Translations under genes and position numbers: made by a program
Assembly (NCBI GenBank): GCA_963971575.1
Contig: OZ020616.1
Location: 33,522,306-33,586,305, forward strand
Direction: 5' to 3'
Origin: Liopterus haemorrhoidalis
Lineage: Eukaryota; Arthropoda; Insecta; Coleoptera; Dytiscidae
Length of the DNA: 64,000 nucleotides
The notes under the pieces: generated by a model
Databases searched by the model: none
What the model saw: the letters and a program-made list of their open reading frames with translations, nothing else
Told to the model about the DNA's origin: nothing
Part shown: positions 55,583-64,000 of the stretch, one piece after another
Layout: the number at the start of each line of letters is the position of its first letter
How positions within the stretch are numbered: the stretch's first letter is position 1

Positions 55583-56425
55583 ATGGAGCGTTTCTCGGGA
55601 GCAGGCCGCGCGTTATGCGTGCGAGAGTTTTACAAAAACGGTGATTCGGCGACTGTAGCGCGTAGAAAATTCTGCAGTATTCGAGGTTTTCGCCACTTAA
55701 ATGATGCGCCAAGCATTCCTCTCATTCGACATTGGGTTAAAAAGTTTGAAGAGACTGGTACAACGCTGGATAAATCAAAATCCGGGCGACCTAGGTCATC
55801 AAGAACGGTAGAAAACGTGGAGAATGTTAATCAGTCTGTTCGTGACGACCCGAACCTTTCAATTCGGAAGCGCGCAAGTGCTTTAAATGTGTATAGATCA
55901 TCATTACATAGCATTATGCACAAAGACCTAAAGCTGCACCCCTACAAAATTCAATTGATGCAAGAATTAAAGCCCCAAGATGCCAGTCAGAGGCTTAATT
56001 TCGTAAATCAGGTGATTGAGCGATTTTCCATGTTTACCAACATTTTGTTTTCGGATGAAGCTCATTTTCATCTTAATGGCCACGTAAATAAGCAGAACTG
56101 CCGCTACTGGAGTGCAACGAATCCGAAACGCAAACATCAGAAACCCCTACGTTCGCCTAAAGTGACCGTATGGGCTGCGATGTCGGCGCGAGGAATTATC
56201 GGACCTTACTTTTTTGAAGACGAAAGGCGGCGTGCAGTTACAGTGAATTCAGAGGGTTATGTGGAGATGTTAGACAACTTCTTGGTACCTGAAAATATCC
56301 GTCACGAAATGGCAGCCATCCCTGAGTCCACCTGCCGAGACGTCATAAGTAACTTTACTGTTCGATTAAATGAGTGCCGAGAACGCGAGGGTCTACATTT
56401 AGACGATATTATTTTTAAGAAATAA
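55583..56425 (+). CDS. Transposase-derived frame, catalytic core internally deleted (DUF4817/DDE_3 type)
   Basis: An uninterrupted 280-codon frame. The start MERFSGAGRALCVREFYKNG opens a helix-turn-helix region (about residues 1-75, with WVKKFEETG and KSGRPRSSR hinge), then a second DNA-binding part (SIRKRASALNVYRSSLHSIM, about 93-112). The RNase-H core begins at ILFSDEAHFHLNG (first catalytic Asp, residue 158) and continues SPKVTVWAAM and GIIGPYFFED. After YVEMLDNFLVPE (about 237) it jumps directly to IRHEMAAIPE and the C-terminus NFTVRLNECRE. Relatives carry roughly 80-90 residues here with the second and third catalytic acids, so this protein cannot cut DNA, yet frame and DNA-binding parts survive. 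An end-like TTTTGAGACACCTTGTATA lies at 56518-56536. Either a deletion derivative that still reads through, or a candidate repressor/domesticated protein. Confidence 0.8.
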   Translation: MERFSGAGRALCVREFYKNGDSATVARRKFCSIRGFRHLNDAPSIPLIRHWVKKFEETGTTLDKSKSGRPRSSRTVENVENVNQSVRDDPNLSIRKRASALNVYRSSLHSIMHKDLKLHPYKIQLMQELKPQDASQRLNFVNQVIERFSMFTNILFSDEAHFHLNGHVNKQNCRYWSATNPKRKHQKPLRSPKVTVWAAMSARGIIGPYFFEDERRRAVTVNSEGYVEMLDNFLVPENIRHEMAAIPESTCRDVISNFTVRLNECREREGLHLDDIIFKK

Positions 56426-56612
56426 ATCCCCAAAAAGTGTATTTTAATAATTAATTAACATTTTTTCTATATACGGCTTACTTTTTTTTTAATCGATCCA
56501 CTAAATATAAAATTTCTTTTGAGACACCTTGTATATCTGAGACTTGAGTTTGTAAATACATATAATTTTTTTTTTATGTTTATATAAATATAAGGTTGTA
56601 ATGATAAATACA

Positions 56613-57594
56613 AAAAATTAATGTGAAGTGTGAATTTTCACACATTTCAGGGTTTTGCAGGTATTTAGTAAGTGAATGATGATTATTTGGGATGCCAAAA
56701 CAAATTTTATGTCAAAATATTTTTTTATGAATTTTAAATCGAATGCCTACTATCATTATTTAACTTTTTAAAGATGTGCAGTATTTTTTTTTATATATCA
56801 TGGTTCATTAAGATTTTGAAAATTGCGCCTATGGCTTCTATTGGTTGTTTTTAGTCATAGCTTCTCCCCTTTGATTTCGTGTACATTCAAATATATAATT
56901 AAATTATAATTTCAACAATTTCCACTGGCTATTAAAAATTAAATGCAACAATTGCCAAACAATAATTAAATTTTTGAAAAAATAATTTATACAATATAAA
57001 ACAGCAAAATAAAAATAAAAAATAATATTGTCTCCTCACGTAGGACTCGAACATGAGTTCGAATATGAATTCTTGGACAGAACGCTAGTATCTTACCCAC
57101 TGCACCAAGAAACACGTTACTGTTTAGCGTATTATATAACTATAAGTTGTCAACATTATTAGCAAAAAAACACAAAAAATGCTTTTTTTTCCAAAAACAT
57201 AATCTGATCAAAAATTCCTGTTGAACTATTCCGGTTCACACCAATGTACATTACTTAGAATTTTTTCAGATTTTTAGTTTAAACCATCTGGGCTACAGGG
57301 TGTGGGACAAAATTTTTTTTGCACAATATTGGCAAAAATCGCTTACAAAATAATTTATTTTGCAAAAATAAAAATTTGATCGTTAATCCACGTACCAAGG
57401 GCTTTCATTTGATACCCTACTCAGAATTAAAAAAAAATAATTTTTTTTTCGATGAGCACATATTTGTTTATATTTTTAGGGGGATATGTTTTTTAGATGT
57501 TTTAGTATTTTTTCTATGTGCGGGTCAAAGAGTTGTATAAGCATGCCAAATTTCAACTCTCTAGGTTTAGCCGTTTGGCTACAATTTTTACCGA

Positions 57595-57639
<45 letters not shown>

Positions 57640-57700
57640 TAGACAGACGACAAAATGACGGTATAAGGGTTTTTTGGTCATACCTACAAAACCCTAAAAA
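56613..57700 (+). mobile_element. Repeat family A, copy 3
   Basis: Same start hairpin (GTGTGAATTTTCACAC at 56629-56644), CAGGGTTTTGCAGGTAT, minus-strand tRNA-like segment (57033-57110) and (GACA)n (57599-57651) as copy 1. Very similar to copy 1, including the unusual TATTGTCTCCTCACGTAGGA junction. It abuts the 3' side of a minus-strand LINE. Confidence 0.8.
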
Positions 57701-58073
57701 CGCATGCATTACATTTTACACATAAATATCTTGTAATAATAAAATAATATAATATCCCTTAAGAAACATGCGAAAAGGGCTTTAATAAATTTTGTATATC
57801 CTCTACCAATAGACTTCTACAAAAGTCTTTTGCTAAGTTACAAATTTTGTGTTTCTTATTTCTAAATCTAAATTATTATAACAACAAAAACTCTGAAATT
57901 TATTATATATTTCCGGAATGCAATATAAGAAACATCTTTGAGTTGAACATATTGATATTTTCATGTGACAAGCTTTATTTTTGTTTCGTGTACTATATTG
58001 ATGATTTGCAATTTTTATTTCGTACGAATTTTTATTTATATATTTTAATGTGTTAAATATGTATAATTGTGAC

Positions 58074-58941
58074 TAGAGATGGGAATTTCGGCTCAGTTTG
58101 CGGAACCGGATCAGTGGAGGTCGTTCAGTTTGTTGAGCCGGTTCATTGATCCGGCTCAGTGATCCGTTTAAGTAAACATGTTTCCGAGACACAGGTCGGT
58201 CGTTAGTTCGTAGGTAGAACGTCGCTAAGAGCCGGCTCTTGCTTAGAGCCGGTTCTTGCAATATATGAACTGTAAACATGATCCCGAGACACAGGTCGGT
58301 CGGTCGTAGGTAGAACGTCGCTTAGAGCCGGCTCTTGCTTAGAGCCGGTTCTTGCAATATATGAACTGTAAACATGATCCCGAGACACAGGTCGGTCGGT
58401 CGTAGGTAGAACGTCGCTTAGAGCCGGCTCTTGCTTATAGCCGGACCTTGCAATATATGAACTGTAAACATGATCCCGAGACACAGGTCACGGATCTTAT
58501 CTAACATTTTTGAAACAAACAATTCACTTTATGTAGCTACTGTATTTTAAACCAGATGTGTTAAGTTTATGGCGATGTTTATTGCTCTTATAAATCGGAC
58601 ATCTGGGATTTGGGCAATATTTTTAATATTTTTATATAGTATGGTTGTAAGAAGATACAGACTAAGCCTATTAGTTTCAAATAAACTGCCCTACAAATTG
58701 ATGACAAAATACACTTTGTGATAATACATTACAAGCTTCTCGCGAAGTTCAACATGACATCGATCCAGATCCGGATCACTCCGGTCACTGCTCACAATCG
58801 CCCGACCAATCGTATCCTTGAAACTTGAAACTATACAGTGAGCCGTGAGCCGGCTCATTTCAATTTGGTGAACCGTGTCACTTCGGTCAGTGTACTGAGC
58901 CGGCTCAGTGAGCCGGTTCGTTCATGAACGATCCATTTCAA
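58074..58941. mobile_element. hAT-type element of GAGCCGG repeats, inserted in a LINE
   Basis: The left end is TAGAGATGGGAATTTCGG. The right end read inverted is TTTGAAATGGATCGTTC, a weak inverted match. Target duplication ATTGTGAC / ATTGCGAC (58066-58073, 58942-58949; 7 of 8). The LINE protein reads on continuously if the element is left out. The interior is rich in GAGCCGGCTC palindromes and contains a 96-bp tandem array. No coding sequence. Confidence 0.8.
58174..58488. repeat. 96-bp tandem array, three units and a piece
   Basis: Units begin AAACATG at 58174, 58274, 58370 and 58466. The first is 100 bp, the next two 96 bp. Each holds CCGAGACACAGGTCGGTCG, GTAGGTAGAACGTCGCT and two GAGCCGG words, the first a full GAGCCGGCTC palindrome. 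The minus strand has an open frame through the array simply because the unit length is a multiple of three. Confidence 0.93.
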
Positions 58942-59480
58942 ATTGCGACCTATTCATGACTTGTGCCTCCTCGAAAAGTTGATGCGATGAGTAAAGCGGT
59001 GGTTTTTTGAAAATTATTATTAATATTATTTTTTGAATGGTTTTAACTTTATTTAAGTACACGTCTGCTGCACGACCCCAAGCAATTATTCCATAAGAAA
59101 TTATGGATTGTGCCATTGCATAATAAAATTTTAAAATGGTGTTTCGGGACATAATATATCTCAGATTTTTAAAAATATAAAAAGTTTTTCTAAGATTTGA
59201 GCACATTTTATCAATATTTTCATCCCATCAAACATGTTTATCAATTACAATTCCTAAATATTTTGTACAAGCAATTTTCTCAATACTCACGCGACACAAC
59301 ACAATTACAATTGTTATAATCTGTACAGTTGCCTGCATGTAGCACAATTTTGTTAAATGACGGTTGTGTATTTTTATATATTGAAAAAGGTATATATTTA
59401 GTTTTTTCGTAATTTAGAGAAATAATATGGATAAAGATATGGTATTTATCATCCAAAGCTAGAAATATCATGCTCAAAAT

Positions 59481-60107
59481 ATCAGTAAAATTTTTATATA
59501 ATTAATTACATTTTACTACAAAAAATTAGATACAGCTTATTAATATGAATAAAAGAATATTATAAAAGGTCATCTCATTATTCATTTGCATAAAATATAT
59601 ATTATTCAATCAGGTGAGTACCCAGAAGTTTTTCTTGGGAGAGACTTAGCAAAACAAAATTGTTTTACAGGAACAGGGATGGACCGGGACCTCGTTTCCA
59701 AAATGCAAGTCATGACAAAAAAAGGTCATCAAGATCATCCAAAATACAACAAGTAAAAAAGGAAGTGAAAACTCAAGTATTCTCCTTAAAAATACGCATT
59801 TTTTGAGTACTTGGGGAAGGGTCAAACCCCTGACCCCCCGGGGTGCGCGTTTTTATTAAATTTTCCTTTTTTTTTTAATGAGACCTATATAAAGGCTGCA
59901 AATTATTATTAAATGTAAACTGAGGTAAGCAAAAAGATATTTTTTTATTGTTAACATATTTTGTTATATATATTTTATCTATTAAATAAATAGTAAGTAG
60001 GAAATTTTAAATTATTTACCTATAGCTCCCTGTAGCCTCCTAAATTTTCATCGCATTAAAACTGTGTTAAACACAAAACAATTGTTTCTTCATTCTAAAC
60101 AGTTTTA
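59481..60107. other. Intronic DNA with a GC-rich hAT-like patch
   Basis: The stretch at about 59806-59850 (CTTGGGGAAGGG ... CCCCCCGGGGTGCGCG) resembles the inner part of a hAT end of the GGGGTCAGGGG type. No partner found. Confidence 0.35.
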
Positions 60108-60400
60108 CCGACTGCCACATGTATAAGGGAGGTATTGTGATCATAGTATTGTACCAATTTTGACTATTCGAGGTTTCCACGAATTGAGGTCTCTACATAA
60201 CGTTTTGACTATTTTTAACATACTGTTTGTCTGTCTGTGCGTTCATAGGTCCGTCCGTCCGTCCATCTGTCAGTATGTTCTGTCTATCGGTCCGTGAACA
60301 CGTGTAGAACGAATTTGGCTGTACGGATTTTAATGATTAAGCTTTTGACATCAATGCTACTTGTTCACACCAGTCGCGCGAATTATTAATATTTATGTAG
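60108..60400 (-). repeat. GACA repeat family B, copy 4 (minus strand)
   Basis: TTTTACCGACTGCCACATGT at the left is the inverted closing part of the family. The (TCTG/GTCC)n run at 60226-60290, then GAACACGTGTAGAACGAATT and AAGCTTTTGACATCAATG follow in inverse order of copies 1 and 3. Confidence 0.75.
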
Positions 60401-60980
60401 GGGGGTTCTCAGCCCAATATTGTTTTTAGTTTAGTTACCGAATAACATTCGAACCATCTGTGTCGTGTTAATTTTTGTACTCAGTTCTGCCTGTACGCGA
60501 CCACCATTCAGGTTACCTGCATTGTTGCAGTTCACGAATGTATGTTATATACATTCGTCTCGTGTCTTAGTGTATTTTAGTCGCTCATTTCGGTCTCCAC
60601 ATCATCTGAGCTCTTATTATCGTGCGTCTTTAAGCAGAGGTAGGATTCGTCTTGTTCTACATCATTTCGTTCACTCTGCTATGTTGTCGTGAATGCACTT
60701 TACGCATACATTCGTGTGTGCCAGTATATTTCGCGAATATACGGTGTGAACTTATGAAATCGATCGCTGTGTGTCCAAACTCTTCATTCCAGACCTGGTG
60801 TATTACGAAGACTACAGCATCTCAAAGGGCTCTTTGCTACGTAACGTTTCAACCACTAGGTAAATCTATCAAGCTGTATATATCCAACCCCATCTCTAGC
60901 ATTCTATAATCGCCTGAGATTGCGCCTAATAAAGTCCATTCGCTTTATTTCACATTTTGCATCCAGCTAAAAAAAAAAAA
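60401..60980 (+). other. GC-richer transcript-like stretch with AATAAA and A-run
   Basis: Mixed composition unlike its AT-rich surroundings, with AATAAAG at 60928-60934 and an A-run at 60969-60978, as in a retrotransposed RNA or an LTR. Two overlapping plus-strand open frames (60465-60692, 60652-60909) have no recognisable domain. No target duplication identified. Confidence 0.4.
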
Positions 60981-61059
60981 CTCACCTTTTTTAAAAAAAA
61001 TGAGTCTATATTATATTCCTTAATTTTATATGTACAATTTTGTATTGCGTCACTAACAG

Positions 61060-61275
61060 GGAAAGGTCATTTTTTATGTTGTATATTTTTATAATATATT
61101 ATATTTGTATATTGTATATTTTTGCATATAGTATTTGTACTATCTTATTATGGTATATTTATTTGTATATAGTATATCTGTATAAATTTATAATATTGTC
61201 ATAGTACTGGTTCACATGGTTACGTCAAAATCCGTTTGCACCACAAAAGTCACCAAAATCATCAGATCTATGGTC
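61060..61275 (+). repeat. Dispersed repeat D, copy 2
   Basis: Ordered match to 30212-30345, expanded by ATATTGTATATTT-type repeats in the middle. Confidence 0.65.
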
Positions 61276-61636
61276 TATTTCAAATTAAAAAAAAAAGTAG
61301 ATAGCGCTGCGAACCGAGTACGATTTACACTGGCCAAATACAGTACAGCGGGAAATAACAATAACAGTTACAAGTTACAAGTAGGGCATGGGCATAGTAA
61401 CTGGATTAGCTAGTGATGTTTTTTAATATAAAAAACGTTAATAAGATATTGTAATAAACAAGGCAGATAATACACTTACGTTATTTATACGACATAAATC
61501 TAGTAGATAACCTAAAAAATATATAATTGCGTAAAAACAGATTACATGGAGAATTTTCTCCATAAAATCTACGCCAAGAATATAAATAAAAGTCTAAATA
61601 TGTAAATAATAACAAAATATATGAAAAAATTAAATA

Positions 61637-61638
<2 letters not shown>

Positions 61639-61714
<76 letters not shown>
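61639..61714. repeat. (TA)n microsatellite
   Basis: About 76 bp of pure AT alternation. Confidence 0.95.
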
Positions 61715-61718
<4 letters not shown>

Positions 61719-61864
61719 TATATTTCCAATGTACGACACGGACAAACAGCTCCTATCTTCTTGCACACATTTTTCTACTTTGAAATAGACCATAGTTACG
61801 TATTACAAAATTAAACATAACATAGGTTATTCCAAATCGTTATGCGGAACAAATGGAATTTAAA

Positions 61865-62005
61865 TTTTCTTAAGTTGTCACTAGCCAACTTTTTATAAAT
61901 CGAAATTGATTTTTCCTGAAAAAAAAAATATTCAAAAGCTTCAATCAACCGGTAAAAGTTACTAGATTTGAAAATCTAGTTCCACTTAAACCAAAGAAAC
62001 CGCCT
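61865..62005 (-). repeat. Dispersed repeat F, copy 2 (inverted)
   Basis: Read in reverse it matches 50718-50812 and extends further, ending GGCTAGTGACAAC. It includes the TAGATTTGAAAATCTAG palindrome. Confidence 0.7.
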
Positions 62006-62014
62006 TATATTTTT

Positions 62015-64000
62015 ATTTTATTTATTTATAATTATAATTATCTACTTTGCTAGTATTTACATACAAAAATACAAAAAAGTGATAGTTAATAATACAAAAT
62101 AATAGTAATTAATAGTTAACAACAAAGTGAACCAATAATACAGAAATAATGCAAATAAAATAAAAACAGAAACAGAATACTCACAAAACTTACAGGTATA
62201 ATCTAGCTCTACAATTAACATACATGTTTTTTAGTTTTTTCTTAAAAATTTTCACATTTAAACTATCTTTTATTGTTGCGTCTAGATTGTTGAAAGCAAC
62301 TAACCCACTTTCAAATAATAAACCTCTAGTCCTATCTTTTATATGTTTGACGTATATATGGTCCAGTGGCGCAGCCAATGGGGGGGGACGACGGGCCTAG
62401 GCCCCTCCCAGGACCAGCAGATTACACGGCGCTGCTCGGAGAGTTGAAGATAAAATTTGTTAATCACAACAGTAGTTAATTTTTAAATTACATCATTGTT
62501 AACAATATTGGCATTTTTTTTTTCATATAAGTAAACATTTTTTTAAGATTACCTACTTTTGATAAAGAGACATGATTATTGTTCAAGTGAAAATACATCA
62601 CTTTCGAAATATGGTCCAACGAATTATATGAAGGGGAGCGTTGATCCTTTTTCCCCCTGACACATCGACTAAAATATTCGCCCAGTCAAATGATAAAACT
62701 GTTTTAAACAACTAATTATTCGATTCAGATAAGATAAAGTGGAAATCTGACTTCGGTATAACCTTCAGAATGTAATTTTAAAATGACACCTCAAACGTGA
62801 AATAGTGTAGAAATAGTAGCATTATAATACGAAGAGTAGTTTTGGAGACAATCGCGCTCTTAAAATCTGTATTTGGTTTTATTTTGTAGATAAATGTGAA
62901 TATCAATATCTTCTTAGGTATTTTTGAAATTATGATGTTTTACACACAAAAAGGACTGATATAAGTTGTACTGAACAACAGTGGCGTATTCAGAGGAGGG
63001 GGGGCACAAGCCTTCTCTGAAGGTCCAATGAAATAAAAATTTAACAAATTTATCATAATCGTACAGCAAAATAACTTATGTATTTTACAATAATAATAAG
63101 CTATATTTTATTATGATTAGTGTTGAAATTAACAGAAAATGCATATTTACTTGTTATTTTTAAGTTTTCGTAGGTATAATCAAGAAATCCTTGTTCCGTC
63201 ACATGAGTCTATTCGTTCGGTACAAATTGTGGCCAAGCTGCTGATTTAGAGAACAGAACATAAGTAAGAGAAATATTGAGACTTCAAAAATATATCCTGC
63301 GAAAAATATAGATAAATATGTATTTATCAAAGAAAAAATCAACTGAAAGTTTTTGATACATGGATTAACAATTACATTTTTTTTTATCAACAAATAATGC
63401 AATTATTATTTGATACAAACATCAATATCCAACAGCAGTGGTGTCGAACTGATTTGGGTCGCAGTCTATTTTACATACAAAATGATAAGCAGTGATGGAA
63501 CTTTAAATATTCCGAAGGGTCTCTTGGCATTTTTTTATAAACAGAAAATGGGAAGAGAGTATATTTTACATTTTTAAATATATTTTTCCCCTAAATAAGC
63601 TCAAGTGATTTTGATTACCGCTTCAGGAGCCACAAAAACGAGGTTGAGGGCCGTATGCGGCCCGCGTACCTTCGAACTTTGATTCGGCCCTCCCCAAGAC
63701 AAAACCCTGGCTGCGCCACTGATATGGTTTTTAGTCCTGGTATCATAATTATGGATATATTCTACTTTATTTATAATTTAAGTTAAATAGGTAGGGACGA
63801 GGCCCTTTACGATTTTAAAAATAAATGTTTAGGCGTTGATTTCAATGATCTGTTCAACATTTATCCACTTCAAACAGTGTAGCATTTCTTTAATTGGTGT
63901 GAATTTATTGCAATTCAGACTACACTTCATAGCTCTGTTCTGCACTACTTGGAGTTTACTTGTTTGTGATTTATTACAAATATATAATATGGAACCGCAA
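62015..64000 (-). pseudogene. LINE C-terminal region split by a hAT element, runs off the window
   Basis: From the right edge, minus-strand frames read CGSILYICNKSQTSKLQVVQ, NRAMKCSLNCNKFTPIKEML, FKIVKGLVPTYL and NYDTRTKNHI (63730). After the hAT at 62364-63721 the same frame resumes YVKHIKDRTRGLLFESG, NNLDATIKDSLNVKIFKKKL to a stop at 62190. The 3' region runs to an AAAT-rich end near 62015-62030. This is a Jockey/CR1-type LINE tail with few lesions; its reverse transcriptase should lie beyond 64000. Confidence 0.85.
62364..63721. mobile_element. hAT-type non-autonomous element, composite
   Basis: Ends CAGTGGCGCAGCCA / TGGCTGCGCCACTG (14 of 14), duplication ATATGGTC / ATATGGTT (62356-62363, 63722-63729; 7 of 8). 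The LINE protein continues across it. Inside are two further hAT-like starts without partners (CAGTGGCGTATTC at 62979, CAGTGGTGTCGAAC at 63436), so the element may be a composite of several. Confidence 0.87.

Larger units (their letters stand above)
57730..59480 (-). pseudogene. LINE (Jockey-like) C-terminal region, split by a hAT-type element
   Basis: The minus-strand protein can be followed across an insertion. Right part: LNYEKTKYIPFSIYKNT (59450), KYLGIVIDKHV-like region, NLRKTFYIFKNLRYIMSRN, SIISYGIIAWGRAAD, EEAQVMNRSQ (58960). Left part, beyond the element at 58074-58941: LYIFNTLKYINKNSYEI, NHQYSTRNKNK, CSTQRCFLYCIPEIYNK (57880-58060). This is the conserved tail of Jockey-type LINE proteins. 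One frame change near 59270 and several later stops. Upstream reverse transcriptase is missing. Confidence 0.85.
36100..64000 (-). other. Upstream intron of the guanylate cyclase gene (partial)
   Basis: The region 5' of the first visible H-NOX exon, entered through its acceptor at 36100-36102. H-NOX proteins of this type need a short preceding exon coding for the MYG... start. I looked for a minus-strand ATG-TAY-GG start in this interval and found no convincing one, so the intron is probably at least 27.9 kb and runs out of the window. The alternative is a short first exon I have missed. Confidence 0.5.

Noticed and set aside
58203..58484. 93-codon minus-strand frame with three near-identical SSYIAR-GSKQEPALSDV units
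   Set aside because: Product of the 96-bp tandem array; unit length divisible by three keeps it open. No start or context for a gene.
61481..61793. Frames with long IYIYIY runs
   Set aside because: Translation of (TA)n.

Overview
The window looks like nuclear DNA from an arthropod, most likely an insect with a large, repeat-rich, AT-rich genome. The reasons are spliced exons with GT/AG borders and very long introns, mariner, Tc1, hAT, Penelope and several LINE families, tRNA-derived SINEs, and no operons or bacterial-style gene packing. I cannot name the order or species from the sequence alone.

The only host gene I can support is on the minus strand. Two exons (35900-36099, then 17426-17619) encode a continuous 131-residue part of an H-NOX haem-nitric oxide/oxygen-binding domain, as in atypical soluble guanylate cyclases of the Drosophila Gyc-89D type. 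Both exons are open, have consensus splice sites and join in phase across an 18,280-bp intron. The first exon should lie beyond 64000. The downstream exons, with the PAS/coiled-coil and cyclase domains, should lie left of 17426, and I did not find them before position 1. On this reading nearly the whole window is intronic and everything else has accumulated inside one gene.

Layout. 1-17.4 kb: a mariner, two small hAT-type MITEs, a solo-LTR-like element, LINE ends, a fresh SINE, and a three-layer nest (LINE, hit by a truncated LINE, hit by a hAT). 17.6-35.9 kb: a Penelope-like element with GIY-YIG endonuclease and a hammerhead-ribozyme-like motif, decayed Tc1/mariner and LINE pieces, several hAT elements, a 2.95-kb inverted-repeat (foldback) element, a minisatellite, a GACA-repeat family and a second hammerhead-like motif. 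36-50 kb: MITEs, a 120-bp tandem array, the first copy of a 1.1-kb GACA-containing repeat, an element with many subterminal GGTTAA repeats, two LINEs lying tail to tail, and a nearly intact Tc1 inside one of them. 50-64 kb: a second foldback-like element with tandem-repeat arms, two more copies of the 1.1-kb repeat, a minus-strand mariner, an open transposase-derived reading frame lacking part of its catalytic domain, and two LINEs each split by a hAT-type element with target duplications.

Many boundaries are fixed by target-site duplications read directly (8 bp for hAT, TA for mariner/Tc1, 11-13 bp for SINE and LINE), so relative ages can be ordered by nesting. Family names for the GACA repeats (Helentron-like), the foldbacks and the ribozyme calls are inference from structure. 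No CRISPR array, rRNA or canonical tRNA gene was seen.
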